Positions 24,553 to 32,515 of a DNA stretch of 52,620 bases are shown in pieces. The stretch spans positions 194 to 52,813 of the forward strand of contig NZ_AQWM01000025.1 in NCBI RefSeq assembly GCF_000376105.1, written 5' to 3'. The stretch is from Asticcacaulis benevestitus DSM 16100 = ATCC BAA-896 (lineage in GTDB: Bacteria > Pseudomonadota > Alphaproteobacteria > Caulobacterales > Caulobacteraceae). The notes under the pieces are model-generated. The model had not been told where the DNA came from. It was given only the letters and a program-made list of their open reading frames with translations, and searched no databases. A program made the translations under genes and the position numbers. The stretch's first letter is position 1, and each line of letters begins with the position of its first letter.

Positions 24553-25820
24553 GGCGTGTGTTCGGGCAACAACGGCGACAGCGCCGCCCAGACGGTATCA
24601 AGCGTATTGGCTTCGCGCTTGCTGACGATATTCGCCTTTTCGTTGGCGGTGCGCACCACTTCAGGGTGCTGGCGCAACTGGCTGAGCAGGAAGCCGAGTT
24701 CGCTCGGCCCCTGAACGCGGAAGCCCGCATCATCATCGAGCAGGTCGGCATAGATGCCGCTCCAGTTGCTGATATCCGGCCCGGTGATCACCGCCTTGCC
24801 AAGACGCGCGGCTTCGAGCGGATTATGCCCGCCAATGTTTTCCAGAAAGCTGCCGCCCATGATGGTGATGCCGGCGAGGCTGAAAAAGACGCCCAGTTCG
24901 CCCAGCGTATCGGCGAGGTAAACGTGGGTCTTGGCGGTGATCTTTTCGGTCTTCGAGCGCTGCGCCACTTTCAATCCCATGGCTTCGAGATCGAGCCTGA
25001 TCTCGGCGGCGCGGATGGGATGGCGCGGCACCAGAATCAGCAGGTCGCCGCCCCATAACGCCGGTTCCAGCGTCTTGGCGATCAGGCCGTCCTCGCCATA
25101 ATGCGTGCTGGCCGCCAGATAGGTGAACTGCTTGCCGACCAGCTTTTTCAGCTCTGACAGGGCAGCCTGATCGACCGGCAGGGCAGCGCCGACCGATTTG
25201 AGATTGGCGCGCGGACCGACGACGGCACCTATGGCCTCCAGCCGTTCCTCGCTGTCGGCATCCTGTGCCATGATCAGGCTGTAGCCCTTGAGCAGGGTGC
25301 GAACCCCGCCCTGGAAACGCTGCCAGCCCCTGTAGGTCTTCTTGGTGATGCGCGCGCTCAGCAACACATGCGGCACCTTGCGCAGGCTCAGTTCGCGCAA
25401 CTGGATCGGCCAGATGTCGCTTTCGATGAAGACGGCCAGATCGGGACGCCAGTGATCGAGGAAGGCCTTGACCGCCTGCGGTGTATCGATCGGCGCAAAC
25501 TGGTGGATGACGCCTTCTGGCAGGCGCTTGGCGAGAATATCGGCCGAGGTCGTGGTGGCGGTGGTGATCAGGATGGTGAGGTCCGGGCGCTCGGCGGCCA
25601 GCACCACGATTACCGGCAGGGCCGAAAGGCTCTCACCGACGCTGACGCCATGGAACCATACGAGTCCTCCGGAAGGGCGCGGCTTATCGGTCTTACCGAG
25701 ACGTTCGGTGTAACGCACGGCATCTTCCTTGCCGCGCGCCACACGGTTTTTCAAAAGGCGCGGGGCGATGCCGTGGGCCAGTCCCATCAAACGACGATAG
25801 AGGGCCAGCGAAAAGCTCAT
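24549..25820 (-). CDS. waaA: 3-deoxy-D-manno-octulosonic acid transferase
   Basis: WaaA (KdtA) transfers Kdo from CMP-Kdo to lipid IVA. The 423-residue protein shows a membrane-associated N terminus, WFHGVSVGE with the catalytic Glu, AVFIESDIWP, the LSARITKKTYRGW segment and MGGSFLENIGGHNPLEAA, all typical of GT30. It overlaps the acyltransferase gene by 4 nt upstream and lpxK by 4 nt downstream. One or two Kdo additions cannot be told from sequence. Confidence 0.95.
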   Translation of the reverse strand: MSFSLALYRRLMGLAHGIAPRLLKNRVARGKEDAVRYTERLGKTDKPRPSGGLVWFHGVSVGESLSALPVIVVLAAERPDLTILITTATTTSADILAKRLPEGVIHQFAPIDTPQAVKAFLDHWRPDLAVFIESDIWPIQLRELSLRKVPHVLLSARITKKTYRGWQRFQGGVRTLLKGYSLIMAQDADSEERLEAIGAVVGPRANLKSVGAALPVDQAALSELKKLVGKQFTYLAASTHYGEDGLIAKTLEPALWGGDLLILVPRHPIRAAEIRLDLEAMGLKVAQRSKTEKITAKTHVYLADTLGELGVFFSLAGITIMGGSFLENIGGHNPLEAARLGKAVITGPDISNWSGIYADLLDDDAGFRVQGPSELGFLLSQLRQHPEVVRTANEKANIVSKREANTLDTVWAALSPLLPEHTP

Positions 25821-26545
25821 GACGTCAAACTCGCATTCAAACCCAAAAGCGCGTCGGCGCGATCGGTGACGGCGGTCAGGGCCTGTTCGGCCTCAAGGCG
25901 CAAGGCCTCAAGCGCGGCTTCGTCCGTATCGGCCGGCACGGGCGGCAGCACGCCCCAGACCATGGCGCCTTTGGTGAAGGGCAGGGGCACACGCATCCGG
26001 TCCCAGGTGTTGAATTCGAGATAGGTCTTGGTCGATTGGCCCAGCACCACCATCGGCGCCTGACTGATCTGCGACAGCTTGAGCGAGCCCTCCGTCATGA
26101 CGCGCGACGGACCGCGCGGGCCATCGGGGGTCATGGCAACGCAGCGGCCGCCGGTCTCCTTGTCGCCGCGTATCCAGCGGATCAACTCGCGGAAAGCGCC
26201 GGCGCCGCCTTTTTGCTTCGTCGGATCGGACTTCTTGGCTGATGAGCCGCGGATCGAATGGTAACCGAAGCGCGTATTGATCTTGACGCTGACATCGCCG
26301 CTTTTCGACATCGAGGCCAGCACACAGACCGGCTGCCCGCGATCGCGCGGCCATGAGGCGTGGCCGAGGTGCAGGCGACCATGCCAGAACATCAGCACGA
26401 CCGGGCCCTTGCCATCCCAGATGGCTTCGACGGCGTCTTGCCCCTCGACCCGCCAGGTGGTGGTGGCGTAACAGAACTTGAGATAGCCAACGATAATCGT
26501 GGCGATCAGGGTTTGCATAAAATCGGATTGCAGCAGTTTTTTCAC
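25817..26545 (-). CDS. DUF374 lysophospholipid acyltransferase-family protein
   Basis: The 242-residue protein has the LPLAT fold in its DUF374 form. FWHGRLHLGHASWP holds a catalytic-type His and MTPDGPRGPSRVM matches the family substrate motif. An N-terminal hydrophobic stretch anchors it to the inner membrane. Position between an MsbA-type exporter and waaA, with 4-nt overlaps to both, suggests an acyl transfer step in lipid A or core assembly. The acyl donor is unknown. Confidence 0.87.
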   Translation of the reverse strand: MKKLLQSDFMQTLIATIIVGYLKFCYATTTWRVEGQDAVEAIWDGKGPVVLMFWHGRLHLGHASWPRDRGQPVCVLASMSKSGDVSVKINTRFGYHSIRGSSAKKSDPTKQKGGAGAFRELIRWIRGDKETGGRCVAMTPDGPRGPSRVMTEGSLKLSQISQAPMVVLGQSTKTYLEFNTWDRMRVPLPFTKGAMVWGVLPPVPADTDEAALEALRLEAEQALTAVTDRADALLGLNASLTS

Positions 26546-28380
26546 GCGACCACCTCCGCAACATAGGGCTGGCCGAACTGGGTGGCGGCGAGGGTGGCGT
26601 AAAGCCCACCGCTGTTGATCAAAGCGTTGTGCGTGCCGCGTTCTACGATTTGGCCGCCATCCAGCACCAGAATCTGGTCGGCGTGGCGGATAGTGGAGAG
26701 GCGGTGCGCGATCATAAAGGTGGTGCGGCCGGCCATCAGGCGCTCCAGCGCTTCCTGCACCTTGATCTCGGATTGGGTATCGAGTGCCGAGGTGGCCTCA
26801 TCGAGCAACAGGAGCGGGGCGTTTTTAAGGAAGGCGCGGGCAATGGCGATACGCTGCTTCTGACCGCCGGAAAGACGCGAACCGGCCTCCCCAACGCTGG
26901 TGTCGTAGCCTTGCGGCAGGGCACGGATGAAATCATCGGCAGCGGCATCCTTTGCAGCCTGTTCGATTTGCGCCGGTGAGGCGCCGGCAGTGCCGTAAGC
27001 GATATTGGCGCGGATGGTGTCGTCGAACAGGAAAGGGTCTTGCGTCACCAGCGCTATCTGGTCGCGCAACGAAGAGAGGGCGATGTCGCGGTGGCTCACA
27101 TCATCGAAACGGATATCGCCGTCGCTCAGATCATAGAAGCGCGGAATCAAATTAAGCAATGTTGATTTTCCGGAGCCGGACGGGCCGACCAGCGCGATGC
27201 TCTCGCCCGCCTTTACAGTGAAGGATACGGCGCGCAAAACCGGGGCGTCGCCATAGGAGAAGCTGGCCTTGTCGAAGGTTATAGCCTTGAAATCACGCGG
27301 TAACGTCTTGGCGTTGGCGGTCTCGGTTATTTCCGGCTCGATATCTAGCGCGGCGAAGAGACGTCGGGCGGCGGTCGTGCCTTGCGTAAACGTGCCTTGC
27401 AGACCAGCCAGTTGGCGCAGGGCCTGGCTGGCAGTGCCAAGCGCTGCGATGAAGGCGAACAGGCTTCCGACGGTGATGGCGCCGCTCTGGGCGCGCCAGC
27501 CAGCATAGCCCAGAAGCCCCGCCAGCAACAGGGTAGTCAGCACTTCGGTGGCGGGTGCGGCCATCGAACGGGCATTGGCACCCTTGATCATATGGCTCTG
27601 GCGGCGGGCGATGACGTCGCCGATGCGCGCCTCTTCGGCAGTCTCCTGATTGCTGATCTTGATGATTTTGACGCCATCCAGGCTTTCCATGACGGCGGTC
27701 GAGAGGGTCGAGGTCTCCACCATGGTGCCCTGCGCCGCCTTGCGCGTCAGCTTGAGGTAGCGTCCCATCACCAGACTGATGAGGGGGGCAGCGACCAGCA
27801 CAGCCAGGGTCATGCTCCAGTCATTGATCAGCATGGTGACGATGCCGCCCGCCACGATCAGGCTGGCTTGCACGTATTGAACCACGCCGGTTGAGGCGGC
27901 ATCGCGCACCAGATCGGCGTCATACAGCACCGACGACAGGTATTGACCGGAGTGGGCCTGTTGCAAACGGCCGAGATCGGCGCGGACGAGGCGTGAAAAC
28001 AGTTGTCCCTGGATCTTGCCGACAAGCTGATTGCCGAGCTGATTGAGGGACACGGTGAGGGCGCGCTGCCCCAAGAAGCGGATCAGGCCTGTGACGATAA
28101 TCACGGCTGGCACGATCACCAGCGGATGCGCGCGCAGCCAGGTCTTCAGATCGGCAGGGAAGACTTTCAGCGAGGCTTCGGCGCTGGCGGCGTGAAAGAG
28201 AAGGTCGATGGCCGGGCCGAGCCACCAGGCCAGAATCGAGGTGGTGATGGCCACGACAACGGCGCCCAGGAGCGCTATCGCCAGCAAACCTCGTTGGGGC
28301 TTAAGATATTGCACCCACACGCGCGCCATCAGCGCTTTGGCGCTAAGGTTGTCTGGGGCGGTCGAATTTGCTTGGTTCAT
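26542..28380 (-). CDS. msbA: MsbA-type ABC exporter (lipid A flippase)
   Basis: This half-transporter has about 612 residues: six membrane helices (roughly 25-310) and a C-terminal ATPase domain with Walker A GPSGSGKSTL, signature LSGGQKQRIAIARA, Walker B LLLLDEATSALD and H-loop AHRLSTI. Its place at the head of the lipid A genes supports a role in flipping lipid A-core; other lipid exporters have the same form. I use ATG 28380. A further in-frame ATG at 28410 directly follows a TATATAA sequence that may be the promoter -10. No good ribosome site is seen at either start. Confidence 0.87.
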   Translation of the reverse strand: MNQANSTAPDNLSAKALMARVWVQYLKPQRGLLAIALLGAVVVAITTSILAWWLGPAIDLLFHAASAEASLKVFPADLKTWLRAHPLVIVPAVIIVTGLIRFLGQRALTVSLNQLGNQLVGKIQGQLFSRLVRADLGRLQQAHSGQYLSSVLYDADLVRDAASTGVVQYVQASLIVAGGIVTMLINDWSMTLAVLVAAPLISLVMGRYLKLTRKAAQGTMVETSTLSTAVMESLDGVKIIKISNQETAEEARIGDVIARRQSHMIKGANARSMAAPATEVLTTLLLAGLLGYAGWRAQSGAITVGSLFAFIAALGTASQALRQLAGLQGTFTQGTTAARRLFAALDIEPEITETANAKTLPRDFKAITFDKASFSYGDAPVLRAVSFTVKAGESIALVGPSGSGKSTLLNLIPRFYDLSDGDIRFDDVSHRDIALSSLRDQIALVTQDPFLFDDTIRANIAYGTAGASPAQIEQAAKDAAADDFIRALPQGYDTSVGEAGSRLSGGQKQRIAIARAFLKNAPLLLLDEATSALDTQSEIKVQEALERLMAGRTTFMIAHRLSTIRHADQILVLDGGQIVERGTHNALINSGGLYATLAATQFGQPYVAEVVA

Positions 28381-28548
28381 CGATCGGTCTGGTAATCGCT
28401 TTTTGAGCATTTATATAGGTTTATGCGTCAATTCTGTAAGCCTGTCGCCTGTTTATGTGTTAATGGCAGGGCGAATCCACAACGCCGTAAGCCTGAAGGC
28501 TGTGGCAAGGGCGAGTGTTTGCGCGACGCCTGAGCACAAAGAGACTGT

Positions 28549-29238
28549 ATGAAACTGCTGCCCAAGAAGATCCACAAAAAGGCGTTTCCTACTGACACCA
28601 AGTGGGGGCTTTTCACCACCTATATGCATTATCTGTGGGCCGATCACGCCTATCTGCGCGTCGGTTTCACCAATGCGCACTGGATCGGCAACGACATGGT
28701 GCGGACCAACCAGCCGTGGCCGTTTCAGTTGGCCTGGTGGAAAAAAGAGGGCATCCGCACGGTGATCAACCTGCGCGGCGGCAAGGGCTCGTTCTATTAT
28801 CTTGAAAAACACGCCTGCGAAAAGCTGGGGCTCAAGCTGGAGGATTTCGGCCTGACTTCGCGCAGCCTGCCGACCGCGGCGGAATTCCGTGAGGCCAGGG
28901 CGCTGTTTGAGCGCATCGAATATCCGGCGCTTTTGCATTGCAAGTCGGGCGCCGACCGCGCCGGCATGATGAGCGTGCTGTATCGCCACTTCCATCTTGG
29001 CGATCCGATCCGCGAGGCGGCCAAGGAACTGGGCTTGCGCACCCTGCACATGAAGGCCGGGCATACCGGCGTGCTGGATTATGTGTTCGAGGTCTATCTG
29101 CGCGATATCGAACCGAAAGGCATCAGCTTCTATGACTGGACCCAGAGCCCGGACTACGATCCGGATAAGATCAAGTCGACCTTCCACGCAAGCTGGTGGG
29201 GTACGTTGCTCACCGATAAGTTACTGAAACGGGAGTAG
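28549..29238 (+). CDS. CX5R tyrosine/dual-specificity phosphatase-family protein
   Basis: The 229-residue protein has the PTP signature HCKSGADRAG (CX5R) preceded by YPALL and followed by SVLYRHF. WFQ-like hydrophobic residues at the N terminus and a TFHASWWGTLL tail suggest membrane contact, though no clear membrane helix is seen. In Caulobacter the essential PTP-family protein CtpA is implicated in removing lipid A phosphate. A family member inside a lipid A cluster fits a similar role, but I have not shown orthology. It is read opposite to its neighbours and has AAAGAG before the ATG. Confidence 0.8.
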   Translation: MKLLPKKIHKKAFPTDTKWGLFTTYMHYLWADHAYLRVGFTNAHWIGNDMVRTNQPWPFQLAWWKKEGIRTVINLRGGKGSFYYLEKHACEKLGLKLEDFGLTSRSLPTAAEFREARALFERIEYPALLHCKSGADRAGMMSVLYRHFHLGDPIREAAKELGLRTLHMKAGHTGVLDYVFEVYLRDIEPKGISFYDWTQSPDYDPDKIKSTFHASWWGTLLTDKLLKRE

Positions 29239-29240
29239 TT

Positions 29241-29885
29241 TTACTCATCAGGCGCACTAAAGGCAGCCATCATACGCGGTCTGTCATAGTCGAGAAGCCA
29301 TTTATCGAAATTATGATAGATGTTGAGCAACGCTTCAGCCGTCAGGGCTTTAACATCCATCCCCCTATCGTCATAGATTCCCATGAATACTTCTGATTTG
29401 GGGCTATACAGATAAATTTCGACAGGAACACTAGGTTCTATTGGCATCTCACGGGTAATAGCGCCCCAGATCAAGACGTCGCGCATGGTCTTGTTATTAG
29501 ATACATCATAGGCAGTCCAGTTTATGGGAGAATAATCTTCATCATCTTCCGTTCCTGGCGGTTTTGCGCACCATTCCGTCATGGGAATGCCGCCGTCGAA
29601 GCCGGTCATTTTCAGAATATCAAGTCCGGTTTTGCAGCCTTTGTGCTTACGGTAAAAGAATTCACCTTTTTCTAGCGTCCAGAACCCTACGATCGCCAGC
29701 AAAGGTGTTGTCGACGGGAAAACGTAGTCTGCAATGTGCCTCGCCCGATCAAAGGCCTGAACGAAACGTGGCACAGATTGGGTTATATTATGAAATTCCT
29801 CTCCCCCCAGTTCAAAACGTAATGAATAGGGGGAGCGGATAAAACGGTCGTACCAATCAGGCCCTGGCACCGCAAAATCCATCAT
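29241..29885 (-). CDS. hypothetical protein, possibly DUF3885-like; atypical composition
   Basis: This is a 214-residue soluble acidic protein. The SLRFELGGEE segment near residue 20 resembles DUF3885 proteins, and the C-terminal half (VEIYLYSPKSEVFMGIYDDRG) supports that weakly. The DNA is visibly more AT-rich than the neighbours and uses rarer codons for this genome, so recent gain by transfer is likely. It starts 2 nt after the DUF4170 stop and ends 2 nt from the phosphatase stop, thus squeezed into an envelope-gene operon. Some DUF3885-type genes are found near toxins as immunity-like orphans; no toxin is visible here. Confidence 0.55.
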   Translation of the reverse strand: MMDFAVPGPDWYDRFIRSPYSLRFELGGEEFHNITQSVPRFVQAFDRARHIADYVFPSTTPLLAIVGFWTLEKGEFFYRKHKGCKTGLDILKMTGFDGGIPMTEWCAKPPGTEDDEDYSPINWTAYDVSNNKTMRDVLIWGAITREMPIEPSVPVEIYLYSPKSEVFMGIYDDRGMDVKALTAEALLNIYHNFDKWLLDYDRPRMMAAFSAPDE

Positions 29886-29887
29886 AA

Positions 29888-30124
29888 TCAGTGGCTGTGA
29901 TCGTCTGAGGAAGGATCGATCAGCTTATGGGCGTGGATGACGAAATAACGCATCAGCGCATTATCGACCGTCGATTGCGCCTTGGCGCGCCACGCTGCGA
30001 CGGCCTCGGTGTTATTGGCGTAGGCGCCGACAAACTCGACCTTTTTCAGATCCTTGAAGGTGGTGCCGTCGAGGCTCAAAAGCTCGCCGCCGATGACGAG
30101 GTGGAGGAGTTGTTTGTCGCTCAT
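29888..30124 (-). CDS. DUF4170 domain protein
   Basis: This 78-residue protein matches DUF4170: LLHLVIGGELLSLDGTTF, an AVAAWRAKAQSTVDNA helix and MRYFVIHAHKL. Function is unknown; in many alphaproteobacteria it lies between a CysQ/SuhB-type gene and lipid A genes, as here. The C terminus is His/Asp-rich (DDHSH). GAGTAAGATT lies before the ATG. Confidence 0.85.
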   Translation of the reverse strand: MSDKQLLHLVIGGELLSLDGTTFKDLKKVEFVGAYANNTEAVAAWRAKAQSTVDNALMRYFVIHAHKLIDPSSDDHSH

Positions 30125-30142
30125 AATCTTACTCGCTAAATA

Positions 30143-30940
30143 TCAAAGGTGTTCCAGGTGAGCGCAACGCCGGATGATATCATCGAAAAGCGGTGCGCCC
30201 GCGCAGATCAGGGAGGGCTTGAGGCTATCTATAGCATTGAATCCGTAAGGATTACCTAAATGGTCTGTGACAATCGCGCCAGCCTCCTGCGCGATCAGGG
30301 TGGCGGCCGCCACGTCCCAGTCACGTTTTGGCGTAAGCGCAATGGTGAAATCGGCCTTGCCGGCGGCGACGCACACCATGCGGTAGGCGACGGACGGGCG
30401 CGAATGGACGCTGAGGCGCGGCCATGGCACCGGCCATATATCCTTGCCGAACAGGCGGGAATCGCCGAGCACTTCGGAATCTTCCAGTTGGATACGCTGG
30501 CTGGCGCGGATCGGCTGGCCGTTGAGCCAGGCGCCTTCGCCATAGGCGGCCGCGTACATTTCAGATGAATCAGGCGCATAGACCACGGCGGCGACCGGCA
30601 GGTTGGCCTCGATGACCGCCAGGGCGATGGTCCAGTAGGGACTGCCCTTCGACAGGCCCATGGTGCCGTCGATCGGATCAAGTACGAAGGTGCGCACGGA
30701 GGTCAGGCGTTCGGCGTTATCGGCTTCCTCCTCGCTCTGCCAGCCATAATCGGGGCGAGCCGCGAGCAGGGCCTCCTTGAGCCACAGATTGACCTCAGTA
30801 TCGGCATTGGTGACGATGGAGCCGTCGGCCTTGTAGCTGGTGATTAGGCCGTTGGCCTTGAGGTGCTGGGCAAGCGCCCCCGCACGACGCACCTTGTCGA
30901 TAATCAGTTCGAGGTCGGTGGCGTGATCATCGCGCATCAT
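30143..30940 (-). CDS. inositol monophosphatase-family protein (CysQ/SuhB-like)
   Basis: This 265-residue metal-dependent phosphatase has all three family motifs: WQSEEEAD (Glu metal ligand), VLDPIDGT, and KRDWDVAAATLIAQEAGA. Family members hydrolyse inositol phosphates, 3'-phosphoadenosine 5'-phosphate (CysQ) or histidinol phosphate; the motif set alone does not choose. The 4-nt overlap with pmbA upstream and the DUF4170 gene 18 nt downstream mark one transcript. The conserved link with lipid A genes in the class is known but unexplained. Confidence 0.87.
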   Translation of the reverse strand: MMRDDHATDLELIIDKVRRAGALAQHLKANGLITSYKADGSIVTNADTEVNLWLKEALLAARPDYGWQSEEEADNAERLTSVRTFVLDPIDGTMGLSKGSPYWTIALAVIEANLPVAAVVYAPDSSEMYAAAYGEGAWLNGQPIRASQRIQLEDSEVLGDSRLFGKDIWPVPWPRLSVHSRPSVAYRMVCVAAGKADFTIALTPKRDWDVAAATLIAQEAGAIVTDHLGNPYGFNAIDSLKPSLICAGAPLFDDIIRRCAHLEHL

Positions 30941-32322
30941 TTGCCCCCAAGGCTCAAGCCTTCGACGAGCAGGCTTGGTGTATCCATGGTGCCGCGAACC
31001 TCCAGATCGGAGGCGGGAACCAGCCGCTTGAAGATATCGATCAGATTACCGGCGACGGTGATTTCATTGACCGGATAGGCGATGACGCCGTTTTCGAACC
31101 AGAAGCCCGAAGCGCCGGCCGACCAGTCGCCTGTATCGTTATTGACGCTGGGACCGAACATCGAGGTGACAACGACCCCCTTGCCCGCCAACTGCATAAG
31201 GGCTTCCGGCGATTGCGTGCCGGCTTCCAGCGTGATGTTGTGTGTAGCGACGCCCGGCGGGCTGGCAAGGCTGCGCGAGGCGTGGCCGGTCGAGGGCATG
31301 CCGAGTTGCTTGCCGGCGCCGGTGTTGAGCAGCCAGCCGGACAGGACGCCATCCCTGATGATCGCGCGCCGGCTGACCGCCACGCCTTCATCATCGAAAA
31401 AGCATGAGCCAAGGCCACGGACGCGCAGCGGATCATCGATGATCTGCACAGAGCTGTCGAAAAGCTGATGGCCCAGTTTCTTCTTCAAAAAGGACGAGCC
31501 GCGCGCAATCATGCTGCCGGAAATAGCGCCGAGGAACTGGCCGATCACCGACTTGGCGATGCGCTTGTCAAACAGGACTGCCGCTTTTTGGGTCTCGATC
31601 TTGCGGGCGCCCAAAGAGGCCAGGGCGCGTTCGGCGGCCAAGCGGCCGGTATCGTTGACATCGGGCAGGTCAGCGGCAAAACGGACGCTGCGGCCTTCGC
31701 CATCGCGCTCCATATTGCCGTCGGCATCCGTGGCGATAAAGCGGCCGGACTGGAAGAACAGGCTGGTCTGGTGCGTGCCGCGGAAACCATCGGAGGTCAG
31801 CATCGACCACATATTCTGTACATAGCCGGTGCTGGCGGCGTCGCTTTGCAGCGCGTCATTGCCAGTCGCCAGTCCGCCGGCTTCGATATCGAGCGCGCGC
31901 TGTTGCAGGCTTTCGGCGCTGAGATGCGTCGGGTCGAAGAGTTGCAGATCCGGCTTTGTGGCTGCGGGCTTGTAGAGCAGCGCCGGATCGGCCAGGCTGG
32001 CATAGGGATCTTCCGGCGCCAGGGTGGCCATGGCGACGGCACGCTCGACCAGGCGATCGAGCGTCGCTTTCGAGAATTCGGAAACCGAAACGACAGCCTG
32101 TTTCCGGCCGACGAACACACGCAGGCCCAGATCGCTGTTCTCATCGCGCTCGACGGTTTCAACCTCGCCCTTGCGAACGCCGACCGACAGCGAACGGCTT
32201 TCGGCGAAGACTGCCTCGCAGGCATCCGCGCCGGCCTTGCGGGCAGCGGTCAGGATATCGTCAAGGCGCTGGACTTGCGCGTCTGCGCGGGCGGAATCTG
32301 GGTCGTTTCGCGTTTGCAACAT
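30937..32322 (-). CDS. pmbA: PmbA/TldE-family metalloprotease subunit
   Basis: The protein has about 461 residues of the TldD/PmbA family. It lacks the HExxxH zinc motif of TldD, so it is the TldE (PmbA) partner, which together with TldD unwinds and cuts peptides (microcin B17 precursor, antitoxin CcdA in E. coli). Landmarks: GVRKGEVETVERDENSDLG, LRVFVGRKQA and, late, GAGKQLGMPSTGHASR and GVVVTSMFGPSVNNDTGDWSAGASGFW. ATG 32322 is chosen; a TTG at 32358 would add 12 residues. TldD is not in the window. Confidence 0.88.
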   Translation of the reverse strand: MLQTRNDPDSARADAQVQRLDDILTAARKAGADACEAVFAESRSLSVGVRKGEVETVERDENSDLGLRVFVGRKQAVVSVSEFSKATLDRLVERAVAMATLAPEDPYASLADPALLYKPAATKPDLQLFDPTHLSAESLQQRALDIEAGGLATGNDALQSDAASTGYVQNMWSMLTSDGFRGTHQTSLFFQSGRFIATDADGNMERDGEGRSVRFAADLPDVNDTGRLAAERALASLGARKIETQKAAVLFDKRIAKSVIGQFLGAISGSMIARGSSFLKKKLGHQLFDSSVQIIDDPLRVRGLGSCFFDDEGVAVSRRAIIRDGVLSGWLLNTGAGKQLGMPSTGHASRSLASPPGVATHNITLEAGTQSPEALMQLAGKGVVVTSMFGPSVNNDTGDWSAGASGFWFENGVIAYPVNEITVAGNLIDIFKRLVPASDLEVRGTMDTPSLLVEGLSLGGK

Positions 32323-32515
32323 GAAAAATCTATAGGCCCGCGCCCCGTGGTTACGCAAGTCTCGTTTGTGACAATTCGATCTGGCGAAAGATTCGCATAA
32401 CGGCTTTTTGTTGCAACGGGGTACCGTAGCTTAGAGGTTTTTTTATATGTGAGGTCTAGAATGTCGCGCAATCGGGCCCGCCTGATAAGACTTTCAAGGC
32501 CATGACTGAGGCGAA

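Noticed and set aside
28403..28440. Full promoter for msbA with TTGACG and TATATAA
   Set aside because: The two hexamer-like sequences are only about 10 nt apart, so they cannot be one sigma-70 promoter; only the -10-like part is mentioned.
31468..32400. 310-codon frame opposite pmbA
   Set aside because: Shadow of a well-supported gene; no domain seen.
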